From Isoetes taiwanensis (taxonomy: Eukaryota > Streptophyta > Lycopodiopsida > Isoetales > Isoetaceae), in the NCBI GenBank assembly GCA_021234155.1, contig JAJEKV010000036.1, positions 2,286,996-2,350,995 of the forward strand: a stretch of 64,000 nucleotides of DNA, written 5' to 3'. Below are positions 22,152 through 32,981 of this stretch, piece by piece (positions within the stretch are counted from its first letter, which is position 1; each line of letters opens with the position of its first letter). The translations under genes were made by a program, and so were the position numbers. The notes under the pieces are model-generated. The model was not told the DNA's origin. It saw only the letters and a list, made by a program, of their open reading frames with translations, and ran no database searches.

Positions 22152-22796
22152 TTGTTAAATTGGAATTTGGGAGAAATTTGATTCCATTCAGGAAACTTCT
22201 AGAGATGTTTCTGTTTTACTCGTGTAAAATTTTGCCGAAGGTAGAAGCTTTGTTTCAATGGTATGATACACGGAGAAGAATCAAGCTGTTTCAATTTTGA
22301 CGATTTCAATTTAGTTCCCTTGACATAACTTGAAGGCTTAGGATGCTTTCTGTGTTAGGCTGATTTTTGCATGCTTTAGGATGAAGGCTGTTAAAATCTC
22401 ATAACCATGTGGGAAGATCATGGAATAATTCCAGTAGTGGAGCACTGCAACTGCATACTTGTTATGGTAGCGTAGTATGTAATAAGATTTAACATTCTTC
22501 AAAAGCATTTTGAAGAAATCTATTTTGGAAGTATATATTCATGTGGTACTTTATGTTGCAATCTTACATGCTTGCAAAGATATAGATGGGCAGGCATAAT
22601 GGGTTCAAATCCCATATTATAAGCTCACTACCAATTACATGCTCATTTTTAAATTTCTTTTATACTTATTTTTAACTTTCTTTTATAATATCATTACAAT
22701 TTAAACGACATGTTTATATGCAATACCTTTTCTAAGACGCTGAATGTGCATTGCTCTTTGGATTAGCCTAGGCTTGATTCCTGGGGAGTTTGCTTT
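22152..22796. other. 3' flank of UBR7-like gene
   Basis: AT-rich UTR-like DNA. At about 22,598-22,612 there is a T-arm/B-box-like GGGTTCAAATCCC, but no A box at the right distance, so I do not call a tRNA or SINE. Confidence 0.35.
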
Positions 22797-23095
22797 GTTA
22801 GGGCCCGAAGGGCCCAAAGTTTTTTTCATATAACAAACAACACATAACTACCATTAATCTTAATTAACACAAATCATTGCATTTAACCATTTAAATTAAA
22901 ATCCCCCTTAAACCCCCTTTGGTTTGGGTGCATATTCACACGGGGGATGACTCCGGGCATCGAGAGCTGTTGGATAGGCATATTCACTCTTTATTCCTTA
23001 ATCTACACCGTATATAAAGTTCCTCGTTTGTGGGGTATCCATGTACAAAATTTGCTATACTGTATAACAAGATTTGCAAAATACTATAAGATTTA
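22797..23095. repeat. Family A dispersed repeat, near-complete copy
   Basis: Starts GGGCCCGAAGGGCCC, then the CCCCCTTAAACCCCCTTTGG arm, GTGCATATTCACACGGG, CGAGAGCTGTTGGATAGGCA, and TTCCTCGTTTGTGGGGTATC. It ends near AAAATACTATAAGATTT. This copy shows the unit order most clearly and can serve as the reference for the others. Confidence 0.7.
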
Positions 23096-23139
23096 GGTAA
23101 TATACTACATGGTCTTGATTTCATACATGCGCGCTTATG

Positions 23140-23475
23140 GTCATTTATGATTTGGGGCACCTATGATTTGAAATATGAAATACGCATTCGCTTATGGTTT
23201 TGATGGATTATCGTGCCTCTATACGACATCGCCTAAGGTTTTAGAATATGAAATACAGGAGCTTGAACCTCTACCAAAATAACTGAAAGTCGTAATAAGT
23301 CCACTTTGACCAATATAACCAGTGGGCTAACATGATTATTTTCTATCTTAAATCTGTGTTTTTTCTATAACAACTCATTCAATTGTTTTAGGATATTGTC
23401 TATGGTTTCAAGAATTGTCATTTTTACATCTATAACAAATCCCCCTGGAATCCCCTGTTATTGTGCTACATATTA
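23140..23475 (-). mobile_element. tRNA-derived SINE, copy 3
   Basis: It has the same A box (minus strand, near 23,325) and a B box variant (GGTTCAAGCTCC, near 23,262) as the copies at 19.4-20.1 kb. The same flanking AACAAATCCCCCTGGAA and CCTGTTATTGTGCTACATAT words follow. Confidence 0.6.
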
Positions 23476-23529
23476 AGATATGAGAGGGTAATAAGCTAAG
23501 CCTGCCAAACTTCTTACCCTCTCATATCT
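23476..23529. repeat. Perfect 16-bp inverted repeat (hairpin)
   Basis: AGATATGAGAGGGTAA (23,476-23,491) is exactly complementary to TTACCCTCTCATATCT (23,514-23,529), with a 22-nt loop. It abuts the end of SINE copy 3. Confidence 0.75.
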
Positions 23530-23637
23530 GTAAGTTCTATCTCATTTAGTTTTATGTAAACTTCAATTTCAACATTAGTTTCTTCAATTGTTAAGTCATA
23601 ATATTAGACAAGAATTGTAGCAGGCTCACTAGGCCAA

Positions 23638-23745
23638 CCCAAGATCATTGCGTCATTCATCTAGACTATATTACAACAATCCTTGAGCCTACCCAAAGAT
23701 TATTGCATCATTCATCTAGACTATATCACAACAATCCTTGCATAT
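23638..23745 (+). repeat. Two-copy 54-bp tandem repeat
   Basis: CATTCATCTAGACTATAT and ACAACAATCCTTG occur twice in the same order, each preceded by CCAA-rich words, with few differences. Confidence 0.65.
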
Positions 23746-25080
23746 AACTAAATTTTGGACAACATCCTAAAACAGTCAACTCTAAACATTGTTCTTTGGA
23801 AAGAACATATGCAACGTGTAGAAAGTGTAGAAAGTGAAGACTTTATCTACACCTGATTGGGGTTATCCCCCAAAAAGAGAAACTTAATATAGTTTCAATC
23901 TGGAAACTATATAAAGCTTCAGTGGAAACTATATTCAGTTTCTCTTCAAACTTAAAAATAGTCTTTCTATCCTGTCTTTTTCATTGAACTTTTGCAATGA
24001 TTTCGGTTTGTGTATCTATGCTTCCATATTTGCAGCAGAATCTAATGCATGTACAAACATTTGCTTCCATTTAATGCACCACTTTTCTCAATCCAAATTT
24101 GTAAGAATGCTTATTCCGGCAAGGATATGAAGCAAGATTTTGAGGGCAAGGATTTAAAGCAAGTTTTTGAGCGAATGCCGTGGTTGCCTTGATCTTGGTA
24201 TGTGGCGATTCAGGAATTGCTTTTGTCTTTAAAAAACATGATTTAGGTGTCGGATTTAGAACCCGTAGATTTGATTTTTTTTGTAACTTCAAATACCTGT
24301 GCCTATGTCGGTTTTCATTTCCCTGTTCTATTCTCATCTCAACCATGCTGTTCACAATTCTGAGACCTAATGCTTAAACGACAGATCTTATGAACATTAT
24401 GACAAATAGATGATTTTATGAAGGATAGGGGAAAACCCAATCAGATGTTTGTTCATTTGATAGATTTAAGAGGTTATTTGGATCAGTTTCGAAATGGGTT
24501 TTTGATGGATTAAGAGTAGAAATATCAAATGGAGCCGAAGCAAAAAAAATTCTTTGCTCTATTGCATTAATAATCTCAGCTCTAAACATCCATGCTTAGG
24601 ATTGGCTGATTTTCGAACGCCACAGCTGGCTTCGAAAAGAAAAATTGTCATATGAGCCCGTTGCTCTGCCCTGTTCGAGACTGCTCTGCCCTATCTCACT
24701 CTCTGCCATGTTCAAGAATGCTCTGCCCTATCTCAGTATTGTTTCACAGGGATACCGAGTGCATGAATCCCAATCCCCTTAAGATTTTGTATTAAAACTT
24801 TACCTTATTATTTTAATAGACTTTATCTTATTATTTTAATAGAGTTTCTTTGGAAACCTAATGCAGTTTCAAATTCAAAATGTTGGCGTGCAAAAGGACA
24901 CCATTAATGCATTTGGTAATACAATCTTCCACAAGATCTTACACATATGGGTATATTACATTATACAATCTTGCACATGTGCCATAAGATCTTACACACA
25001 TGACTAGTCTCTTTCATTTTATTTTAAAAAGCGAAAATCTTATAGAGTTTTTTTAAAAGTAAATTACGTATAAGTTTCCA
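23746..25080. other. Intergenic sequence, no gene seen
   Basis: AT-rich DNA with short local repeats (for example CTCTGCCCTATCTCA twice near 24,690-24,740). The open frames here have biased composition and no recognisable domain. Confidence 0.35.
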
Positions 25081-25130
25081 TACGGAAGACTTACAACGTT
25101 TTCACTAGAGGAAACCTAACGTAATATCCA

Positions 25131-25310
25131 TGGAAACTTATTACGGTTTCAACAGAAACTTGATGTAATAGGAAACCGCCACGGGGAGGAGTTTCCGTGG
25201 CAGAGACTTTCAGGCGACGCCGCCACGAGCGGTGGAGGTATTTATGGAAACTTAATACGGTTTCAACAGAAACTTGATGTAATAGGAAACCGCCACGGGG
25301 AGGAGTTTTC
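25131..25310 (+). repeat. 114-bp tandem repeat
   Basis: TGGAAACTTATTACGGTTTC, then AACAGAAACTTGATGTAATA, then GGAAACCGCCACGGGGAGGA occurs at 25,131 and again at 25,245 with one or two differences. It lies 0.65 kb upstream of the gene at 25,823. CpG-rich GCGGCGCC words follow it. Confidence 0.85.
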
Positions 25311-25822
25311 AGCGGCGCCACCGCGAAGCCCGAGCCGCGAGTGGTCTTAGCCTTTGAAAGTTTTAAATACGGAAAACTTCCGAGGCGGTTCCCTTACGTA
25401 AACAACCGGGGAGGACTTTTTTCCGAGGTGGCGCCGACGTGTCGCCTAGGTGGAAAATTTTTAATGTTTTGCGTGTGTTTCTTCTATCTTCAAGCTTTGG
25501 CGATGGCGTAACTCCGGCAGCTCGGAGACGTTTTTTGAGGCGCTGTTGTGGCGCTCGCCTCGTCGTCTAGTTTTACAATGGCGCCTTCGCCTTAGCTTCA
25601 TTTTGATATCGATTTTGCTGGATTTGGAGCTTTCTTGAAGTCTTGTGATGTCTTTTTGAGTTCTTGCGAGTTTTTGCGAGTTCTGCAGTGGCGCATTGGC
25701 CTTAGATTAAGTTTCATATTTGTTTTTTTGGATTTGAAGCTTGCTTTAAGTCTTCTGATGACTTTCTGAGTTCCGAGGAGTTCTGGCGAGTTTGCGAGTT
25801 CTGGCGAGTTTGTGACGAGTTC

Positions 25823-26458
25823 TTGGGAGTTCTGGAGTCTTCTGGCGAGTTTTTGGAGTTTGGCGAGCTTCCTAAGGTAATTTTCTTAGTTTTTAGTTTC
25901 CTTAGTAAATTTCTAACACTTTCTTGTTTATTTCTTGCAGTTGTCGACAGTATGGAGGAGGAAAGCAGGTTCTACATTGTGATTTTGTTGTTGCTTGGCT
26001 TGCATGCAGTGTTAGCTGACTGCATTTGGGCTAGCAGACCATCTTTTGCCATTCTTGATCCGGATGAAGACCTCTGTAAGGAAGAAAGAGGAACAGACTT
26101 GGATTCTGTGTTAGAAAGTGTAAATCGTCAAGATGTTAGGGAGTTAATGGACAGTGTGGCAAATGAAGAGTGGTTTCACGTGGATTTTGTTGAACCTGAC
26201 GGCAAGGATGATGAATGGCAAGAGTTTATGGCCTTAGATGAGGGAATGTTAAAGGCGATTGATGGAGGAGGTAAGGATAAGTCGCCTAGGGTAAGTCAGT
26301 GGGCTAGAAAGAAGTTTGACAAATGGAGGGCGTGGGTTGGAGAAGATATTTTTGTTCCAATCGAGGATATTCCTCACATTAAGTTGGATACTCTGCTTGT
26401 GAGGTTTATGATTCAAGTGAAGAAGAGAAATGGTCTGCTGTATCCTCCATCAAGGTAG
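25823..26458 (+). CDS. Exon with DUF3504/Crypton-type recombinase N-terminal-like domain
   Basis: A 5' UTR intron is likely (donor 25,877, acceptor 25,940). The favoured start is ATG 25,952, giving 167 codons up to an AG|GTAGTT donor at 26,454. The apparent stop at 26,456 is then part of the donor. Residues 7-22 are strongly hydrophobic (FYIVILLLLGLHAVLA), resembling a signal peptide. An acidic stretch follows. The last 60 residues read RVSQWARKKFDKWRAWVGED, then LDTLLVRFMIQVKKRNGLLY, PPS. This resembles the SAM-like N-terminal domain of Crypton-derived tyrosine-recombinase proteins (DUF3504, ZMYM/QRICH1 type), where QWA..F..W and F..EVRK..G..YPP are typical. Later exons with the recombinase core were not found. 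The 5' leader holds GAGTTCTGGCGAGTTT-type repeats. Confidence 0.5.
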   Translation: MGVLESSGEFLEFGELPKVIFLVFSFLSKFLTLSCLFLAVVDSMEEESRFYIVILLLLGLHAVLADCIWASRPSFAILDPDEDLCKEERGTDLDSVLESVNRQDVRELMDSVANEEWFHVDFVEPDGKDDEWQEFMALDEGMLKAIDGGGKDKSPRVSQWARKKFDKWRAWVGEDIFVPIEDIPHIKLDTLLVRFMIQVKKRNGLLYPPSR

Positions 26459-26459
26459 T

Positions 26460-27930
26460 TTACCTTTCTTTGTCTTTAGCAGGGTTGCCTAACCCGAGCT
26501 GCCGTCATTGCAGCAACTTACCAAATAGATCATGTAATAGTAGAATACTTTATCTTTGCAAGATCCATGTATTAAGCTTCATATTTGTTAAAGTTGTATT
26601 TGACATAGCATGATTTGGATCAGACATTTCTAGTACATCTATGGTTGAATTCCAGGGCTGGGCAATGCGTCCTATGTCATCTCATGGTAGCCTATTCTTT
26701 TCAAGATTCACGTGTTAGTTATTGCCAGGTAATGTAGGTTGCAAAAGTTTAATTTCAGTTAAATCATTGAGATAGTCTGTTATCTTGAACTTTTTTCATA
26801 TGGTATGAGCATGAAATGAATTACGTGGCTTTGCTTTTAGTAATAAAAATGGAAGAAGATGCCTTCTAAATGCTAGCCGTGCTGTTAGAAAATGTTTTGT
26901 TGGATACATGATCAGAAACCACACCTATCCCTTCTGTCTCCACTCTTTGCCCAAGCCTGCTTACTGCAGGTTACAATTTTGAATCTTCGGTTAAAAAATT
27001 AGAAAAGCTTCAAAGAATAACCTGGCTCCTCTCCAAAGGCTCCGAAGCTCTAGAGTATGGGGATTGCTTGCTCAATGCATGAGCCAAAAGGTGGTTACTG
27101 TCAATTTTTTTCCTCCTTCAACTTCTTCAATCTCCTCTCAAATATTCTGTTCATAGAATAGCAGAGTTTCTCCTGTTACAGTGCTTGCCTCCAATGCACG
27201 GTTGTAGGTAATCTTTCGCATAGCTGCTATTTTTTGTAAGCGGTAAATGATGTGGGTCTTAGTATCCCTTAAATATGCTATTTTGTTTTAATTCTTGTCT
27301 ATGCAGGCAGATCGGTTTGTATGTCCCTTTGATCGTTCAATAACAGTATTAATGACAGTCTTCACTTAAAACTACTTCCTGCGGGCTAAAAAATTATATC
27401 CAATATATTTTGGTTTCTTAGTTTCATATAATTTACAGAAGTTAGTGGGGTTTCTAATCTTATTCTTATAAATAGAAACCTACCAAAGTGATTGAGTAAC
27501 CTAAAAGCCATGTCGTTGTCTGCTCATAATTTATCAAAATTTGATGTATATCATTGTAGCTTTTTATCTGCATAGTATGCCCTTTGTGTAATCCTGTGAT
27601 TGTTGTTAATGGCTGGCAACCAGTGTGCAATCATACTTTTTCAACTTCCTCTTACCCAAAAGCATAGATCGTTCTGCAGCATCCTTTCCTTTCTAGAACC
27701 ATTTCAGTCTACCATTTCAGTTATGAAATACTAGATTCAGACCGGCACAAATGTTATTGAATTGTTTAGATTATCGGATGGGCCAATTTGTTTCAAGATT
27801 TTTTACCATGAGCAACAACACATCGATCCCTTATTATTGCAGATACGCTCTCTGAACTTTGTAGAAGGAAGAGAGATACAAAAATTAAACCAAATCCTAT
27901 GCTTGATAAAGTAAGTTTCTTATTCTTCTT
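26460..27930. other. Intron or intergenic sequence, no clear exon
   Basis: If the gene at 25,823 is intact, this is its intron. One exon-like stretch lies at 27,843-27,906 between an ATTGCAG acceptor and a GTAAGTT donor, but its phase does not suit the upstream exon and the translation is not recognisable. Confidence 0.35.
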
Positions 27931-29087
27931 GATTTTCATTGAAAAAATGCTCATCCACAGCGTCAGCATGACCCGGAAGATTAAGTGCATGGCTAGAGAG
28001 ACCCGCAAATCAAAGAACCTGATTCAGGCACCCGCGTCAGGCTTTGACACACCCTATGACCCCACAATTGAGCCATACCTTCAGGCAGCCCCCTTCTTTG
28101 GGCCCCACCCATCCCATCGACCCATCTTTTACGGTGCATCTTTAGCTGCGGCCTTGGACAGGATTGATGCTCAGCTCCAGTGTTTGCCTTCAAGGATACT
28201 TGCCAGGATCCACGCGGTCCGCTCTACCATTACTCTCACAGAGACATCTGCTCACTTGCCACTAGAAGGCTGGGTACAACTTCTTGAGTTATTGCTTCTG
28301 ATCTGCGGGGACACGGCCGATATCTATACCCTAGGGCCCTGGCGACCATGTGAGTGCTATGCTGCGGCCGATGCTATGCACGGGACCGATGAACGGGTCT
28401 CAATGCACGCACGACCTGCCTTGAGGATTTGTTGCCCATCACCCATCGCCAGTCCGCCACGAGTTTGGTAGGGCCATAGAACGTACATCGACCACGACCT
28501 TGCGTGTTGTAGGTCTGAAGGAGGCGGGTAACTTCGCTGCTTCTGGATGAGGCTGCCTCTTTTTTCGGTCGGTGATGCACATACACCCAGCGGCATCCTT
28601 TCGACCCGGCCGGGTTGGGCGGACATGGCGGCCCCCCCATCATCTCTTAGTGCGCTTTGGGATGCTCTTTCCGGTACGCGCATCTTCGGCATGGCAATCA
28701 TTTGAAGGAACCACCTTCTGCGTTGGAAGATTTGACCCCAACCACGACTTTGCGGGGAAAGAAGAGCTATGTCGAGTCTTGCGAGGCTCATCCACAAATC
28801 GGAAATGGGCAAAGGTGTATAGGGGAGGCGGGGCTATCATTTGGGATCGATTGGTGGCTGATCCACAGGCCCGATTTTAGCATAACCACGGGCTCCACTG
28901 TTCTTTGGGTTGGTTCGTTTCCTTTATTTGTGTGTTGTAATGGGGCTTAGACCCCATGTTACGCTTTTTGGGCCCGGCCCTCGTTACTGTTAGGGCTTAT
29001 GCCCCCTTTGTTTGTTCTGGTCCTATAACCCGATTGGGTTCCGTGGACGTTAAAATTTCTTCCTTCCTTTCTTTCTTCCTTCCTTCT
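27930..29087 (+). mobile_element. Non-LTR retrotransposon fragment with (TTCC)n tail
   Basis: A GC-richer block than its surroundings, with long broken frames on the plus strand (for example 27,969-28,471 and 28,572-28,880). It ends in TAACCCGATTGGGTTCCGTG, GACGTTAAAA and a TTCC tail (29,056-29,087). The same terminus occurs at 10,752 on the other strand. I could not identify RT motifs in this part, so it may be an ORF1 region or a chimeric insertion. The 5' edge is approximate. Confidence 0.5.
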
Positions 29088-29822
29088 CTGGTGCATTATT
29101 ATAGGCAGTAACTATGCAAGTCAACAAGAAGTATAGTGACAGATTATATTTACAGGTAACAAATACTATCTTCTATAGTACATAAACGAGCCATAAGAAT
29201 CATCCTTCCTACAAGTTCTTAAGAGGACCATTTTCTAAATTGTCAAATATCTAAGGCAGATTGTCCATGCATTGGGCATTACCTTGTTGTTGTATCCTTG
29301 CTCGATCTTTATGATAACATTATACTCCCTTCTAAAAGACATATAATCTACGTGATTCAGTCCTTTGCAATTTTATATCTAAAGCATTCAAGTGTCCAAG
29401 AGGAAAAAAAAACGTTGTTGCCTTTGTTCAAGAGGTTAACGTTTCTAAATCAAATGCTCACTTGCTAGCTAGATGCAGAACCACTATCGATACATTCTTT
29501 TCAGCTCACATAAATTAAAGATAAAAAATAGTACTGGGCAAATAGAACAGTCTACTGCTATGTGCCAATGAGAAACAAGTGTAACATTTGTAGATGATTT
29601 CGCTAGTTTCCAACACTTGATAAAGAGTTGAGATAAACTTACGATTATCAACTCAAAAATATGGATTAGCAAAATTGGTGCTTTTCAACGCATGTTGTTC
29701 TAGAGATCTTAATGTCTCGCTATAACTAATGTCAAATCTATTGTACTAAGTTACCTTCATTGTAGCTATTGGTTCTTACACTGGTTACCATGTTTTGGTC
29801 TGGAAGAAAAGGAGAATAAGTT
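29088..29822. other. Intergenic sequence, no gene seen
   Basis: AT-rich DNA without recognised features. Confidence 0.4.
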
Positions 29823-29825
29823 GCC

Positions 29826-30265
29826 TATCGAGAGCTGTTGGATAGGCATATTCACCTCTTATTCCTTAATCTATACCGTACGTAAAGTTCCTCGTTTGTG
29901 GGGTATGCAAGTATAAAACTTGCTATACTGTATAACAAAATTCGCAAAATACTATAAGATTTCAAGCGAAATACTATATGGTGTTGATTTCGTACGTGCA
30001 AAATACAATTATGACGGCTCTCGCTGCCCTATATCACCCCCCGTGTGAATATGCACCCAAACCAAAGGGGGTTTAAGGGGGATTTTAATTTAAATGTGTT
30101 GGACCCAATAGTTGTGTTAATTAATGTCAATGGTAGTTATGTGTTGGTTATTAATGTCAATGGTTGTTATGTGTTGGGGGATTTAATTTTTATATGTTGG
30201 ATGTTAATGGTTTGTGTTGCAAAGAATTTTTTTTGCCCCCTCGGGGCCTTAGGGACGTCACCTCC
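29826..30265. repeat. Family A dispersed repeat, reverse copy
   Basis: The CGAGAGCTGTTGGATAGGCA segment (29,826-29,965) is followed by the inverted arm GTGTGAATATGCACCCAAAC (30,040) and AAGGGGGATTTTAATTTAAA. A local expansion of TTAATGTCAATGGTTGTTAT follows. It ends in C-rich DNA where the GGGCCC palindrome should be. Confidence 0.65.
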
Positions 30266-31011
30266 CCCCTCCCCCCCCCGCCCGGTGTGACAAAAATTTT
30301 AAAATTCAAACCAGAAAAAAACTAGAATTAATTTGAGGCTTTCATCACCTGTAGCTTTTGAATTTGACCATAATAAAACAAATAGAACATAGGTAAAAGT
30401 TACCATAAAGATAGAGCAGATTGATCCCATTATTCTGAAAGTCATAAAGTTTGCAACACAAAGAAAACCCCCTGTTATTATGCTACATATTGTTACTTCC
30501 GCTACAACTATTTCTCTTTCACAGTGACACCATTGTTTATCAATCCATATGATTTTGGATGCTCCATCTCTAGCTTAAATGTAATGCATGATTGACCTTA
30601 TGGTTTGATTAAAGTTCCAAACATACAATATTAATGCATTCTTGTGGCCCTTGACCTGATCGCATGACATGGAAAAAGGGCGTGGAATAATCCGCATGTT
30701 GTGTGCATAAGAACTGTTTGTTGATTGAAAGCTAAAAGCTGGCCGCTATGAACAATCCAAAGAAATTACCAGAATATCCAAGAGTTGGAAGCAAACAGAG
30801 GGCCTAAACTTGAATCTGCAGCAAATCTTAGGAAGGAAACAAAGGGGGTTTTGCAGCACTACATTGTAGAATCAGGAAACCAATACCTTGTAAAAAAAAA
30901 ACATTATACTAACTGAAGAAACATTAAAAAACGAATACCTTTGTAAGTGTGAGCAAAAAATCCATCTCGTGGTAGTAAAATCCACTCCGGCAATAAGAAT
31001 CCAAGAGGGCA

Positions 31012-31140
31012 AGTACACATGCATATACACACATGCACACACATGCACACATGCACTGGCACTTGCACTTGCAGATGCATCTACATGCACATGCACACAC
31101 ATGCACATGCACGTGCACATGCACATGCATACACATGCGC
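31012..31140. repeat. CATGCA/CACATG microsatellite
   Basis: About 130 bp built of variants of CATGCACA, CACATGCA and GCACTTGCA. The open frames over it are artefacts of the repeat. Confidence 0.9.
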
Positions 31141-31218
31141 AGTGTTCATGCACAAACACATGCAGAGAAAGACAACAACCCTCGGATTGTTCCAACCAAC
31201 GAAAATCAACGGCCCATA

Positions 31219-31345
31219 AAGGGTGCACTCTAGAAATACTATTTAGTACACCTCAACGAATACAACAACGAAATCATAGAAAAACCATGTGAAAAAACGT
31301 ATAAAAATCTAAAAGTAACCCCCTGTTATTGTGCTACATATTTGT
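31219..31345. repeat. Family B dispersed repeat, inverted relative to 20.5 kb
   Basis: CTAGAAATACTATTTAGTAC, AAATCATAGAAAAACCATG and CCCCTGTTATTGTGCTACAT occur in the order of the reverse complement of 20,452-20,575. Confidence 0.6.
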
Positions 31346-31505
31346 GCTGTTATTTTTTCTAGTATTTGTCGAAACGGGTTAGTGATTGATTGTTTTTTTT
31401 ATGTTTAGTTAATGTTGTAGCAGATAAACATGCTACAGATAGTAGCTTGGGCGTGCAAAGATAGTGAGCTTACATTCGGGAAATCAAAGCACCGTTTTTA
31501 CTTAG

Positions 31506-31697
31506 AATGATGATGATAATTTCTGGGATGCCGTCTTCAATGCTCATCCTAAGTTATGTCGAGCACATACTACTATCAACAACTCTGGTGGCCAATCTTT
31601 TGCTGGTGCAACATTGAATCACTGTGTGATTGTTTCAGTTGCAGATGCTTCTGGATTAGCTAGTGTCCTTCAGAATTGCAACAAGGTTTTTAAGTGA
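31506..31697 (+). CDS. Unidentified terminal exon-like frame (63 codons)
   Basis: After TTTTTACTTAG the frame reads NDDDNFWDAVFNAHPKLCRA, GGQSFAGATLNHCVIVSVAD and ASGLASVLQNCNKVFK, then TGA. The composition looks like real protein, with Cys, Trp and His and no repeats, but I do not know the family. No partner exon was found nearby, so it could be a gene fragment. Confidence 0.35.
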   Translation, partial: NDDDNFWDAVFNAHPKLCRAHTTINNSGGQSFAGATLNHCVIVSVADASGLASVLQNCNKVFK

Positions 31698-32652
31698 AAA
31701 TTTCTGCTGCAACAATGTTTCGAGAGTGTCTTCTATATTATAATTACAAGAAATTTATCGCGGCGGCCCTTTATCAAATTGGTATCAGTTCTAAACCCAC
31801 TACTATGGAGAGCATTTTAAGGTGAAGTTTCTCAATTCAAACTATAACAAAAAAAAATGTTGAAAAAACCAATCTTTACATCTTCTGTTAGGGTAACAGT
31901 GTAAAAGTGTCCGTGATTGCACTAGGCTTGACCCATTACCAAACTAGAGTGTAAACAATTTGCTTGCACTAGGCTTCACCCATTACCAAACCTGAGTGAA
32001 CAATTTGCTTTTTAAATGTAATTTCTTAACCGACATTCATTTGTTCACACCATATGGAGAATGGGCAAGCCATAATCTCAATGCAAATAGTTGCCGCCAA
32101 AGTTGGAGCTTATAACTAGCAAGGTGATGAGTTTTCCTTTTATTTTGCTACCATTAGATGACCGTGGAGCTCAGAAAATGAAGAATACATTGGACATGAC
32201 GGTCATGTCATCCTTATACGATAACAACGCATACTGCCAAAGTAATAGATATATTATATCTTCGAGAGAACTTGACCATAGGGTGCAACCTAGAACTAAT
32301 GTGTGCTTTCTATTTTATTTATTTTTAGCATGCATGTCTGTTTAATTTGAATTTTTTTTATATGAACCACATGCACATTTTTATGTTATCAACTTGGGCT
32401 TATTTAAAATAGACATTTAACATGCCAACATGTCTTTTGCTAAGTTAACTCACATTGCCAAGATGGAGGCGAAGCGAAATGTAAACAAATGGAGGCAAAA
32501 CAAAGCTAGGTTAACTCAAATGGGGGCGGGCCAAATGTAAACACACAAGGGCTTTTAGGAAAGAGATCTCTTAATTATTTTGTTTGTAAAATGAATTAAG
32601 GAGGCATCACCAAGAATGAATGGTCATGGGTCTATTGTGGTGCATATGCTAG
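31698..32652. other. Intergenic sequence left of the 12-kb transposon
   Basis: No gene is seen. A short repeat, TGCACTAGGCTTGACCCATT / TGCACTAGGCTTCACCCATT, occurs at 31,918 and 31,965. Confidence 0.4.
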
Positions 32653-32681
32653 CAATGGGTCCAAGCATATTAGGGTGGCTC
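32653..32681 (+). repeat. Left TSD (CAAT) and terminal inverted repeat
   Basis: CAAT 32,653-32,656, then the 25-bp TIR 32,657-32,681. The internal palindrome TTAGCGCTAA lies at about 32,710-32,719. Confidence 0.85.
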
Positions 32682-32981
32682 GATTATTTTGTCCCCCGTG
32701 TCCCCCAAATTAGCGCTAAGTTGTTAAAAGTGGAGGCAATTTTGAAATAACTAATAATAACAAGAAAACAAAATTTCCTTAAATCTTGGATGCAACCGAA
32801 ACCCGAGGACGGAGGACAGAGGACGGAGGACGCATTGCTTTGTTCATTGTCTTTGGTGGCGAAGAGGGAGATCGGATAGAGCTTTCGAGCTCTCCTCCAC
32901 ATTTGCTAGGTCTGTCCCGATAATTTTATTTCTGAGTTCCTTTTTAATTTTGATTCAAAACTGTAAGCTTTCTCTTTACAG

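Noticed and set aside
22590-22620. tRNA gene (GGGTTCAAATCCC)
   Set aside because: Only the T-arm/B-box word is present. No acceptor stem, D arm or anticodon arm fits around it.
24071-24355. Minus-strand Pro/Lys-rich frame of 94 codons
   Set aside because: Low-complexity composition, overlapped by an equally long plus frame, and no motif or splice context.
26456-26458. TAG stop ending the recombinase-like ORF
   Set aside because: It overlaps a good AG|GTAGTT donor at the point (YPPS) where related proteins continue, so splicing is more likely than termination.
30872-31292. Several overlapping frames rich in Cys/His or Met/His
   Set aside because: They are translations of the CATGCA microsatellite in different frames.
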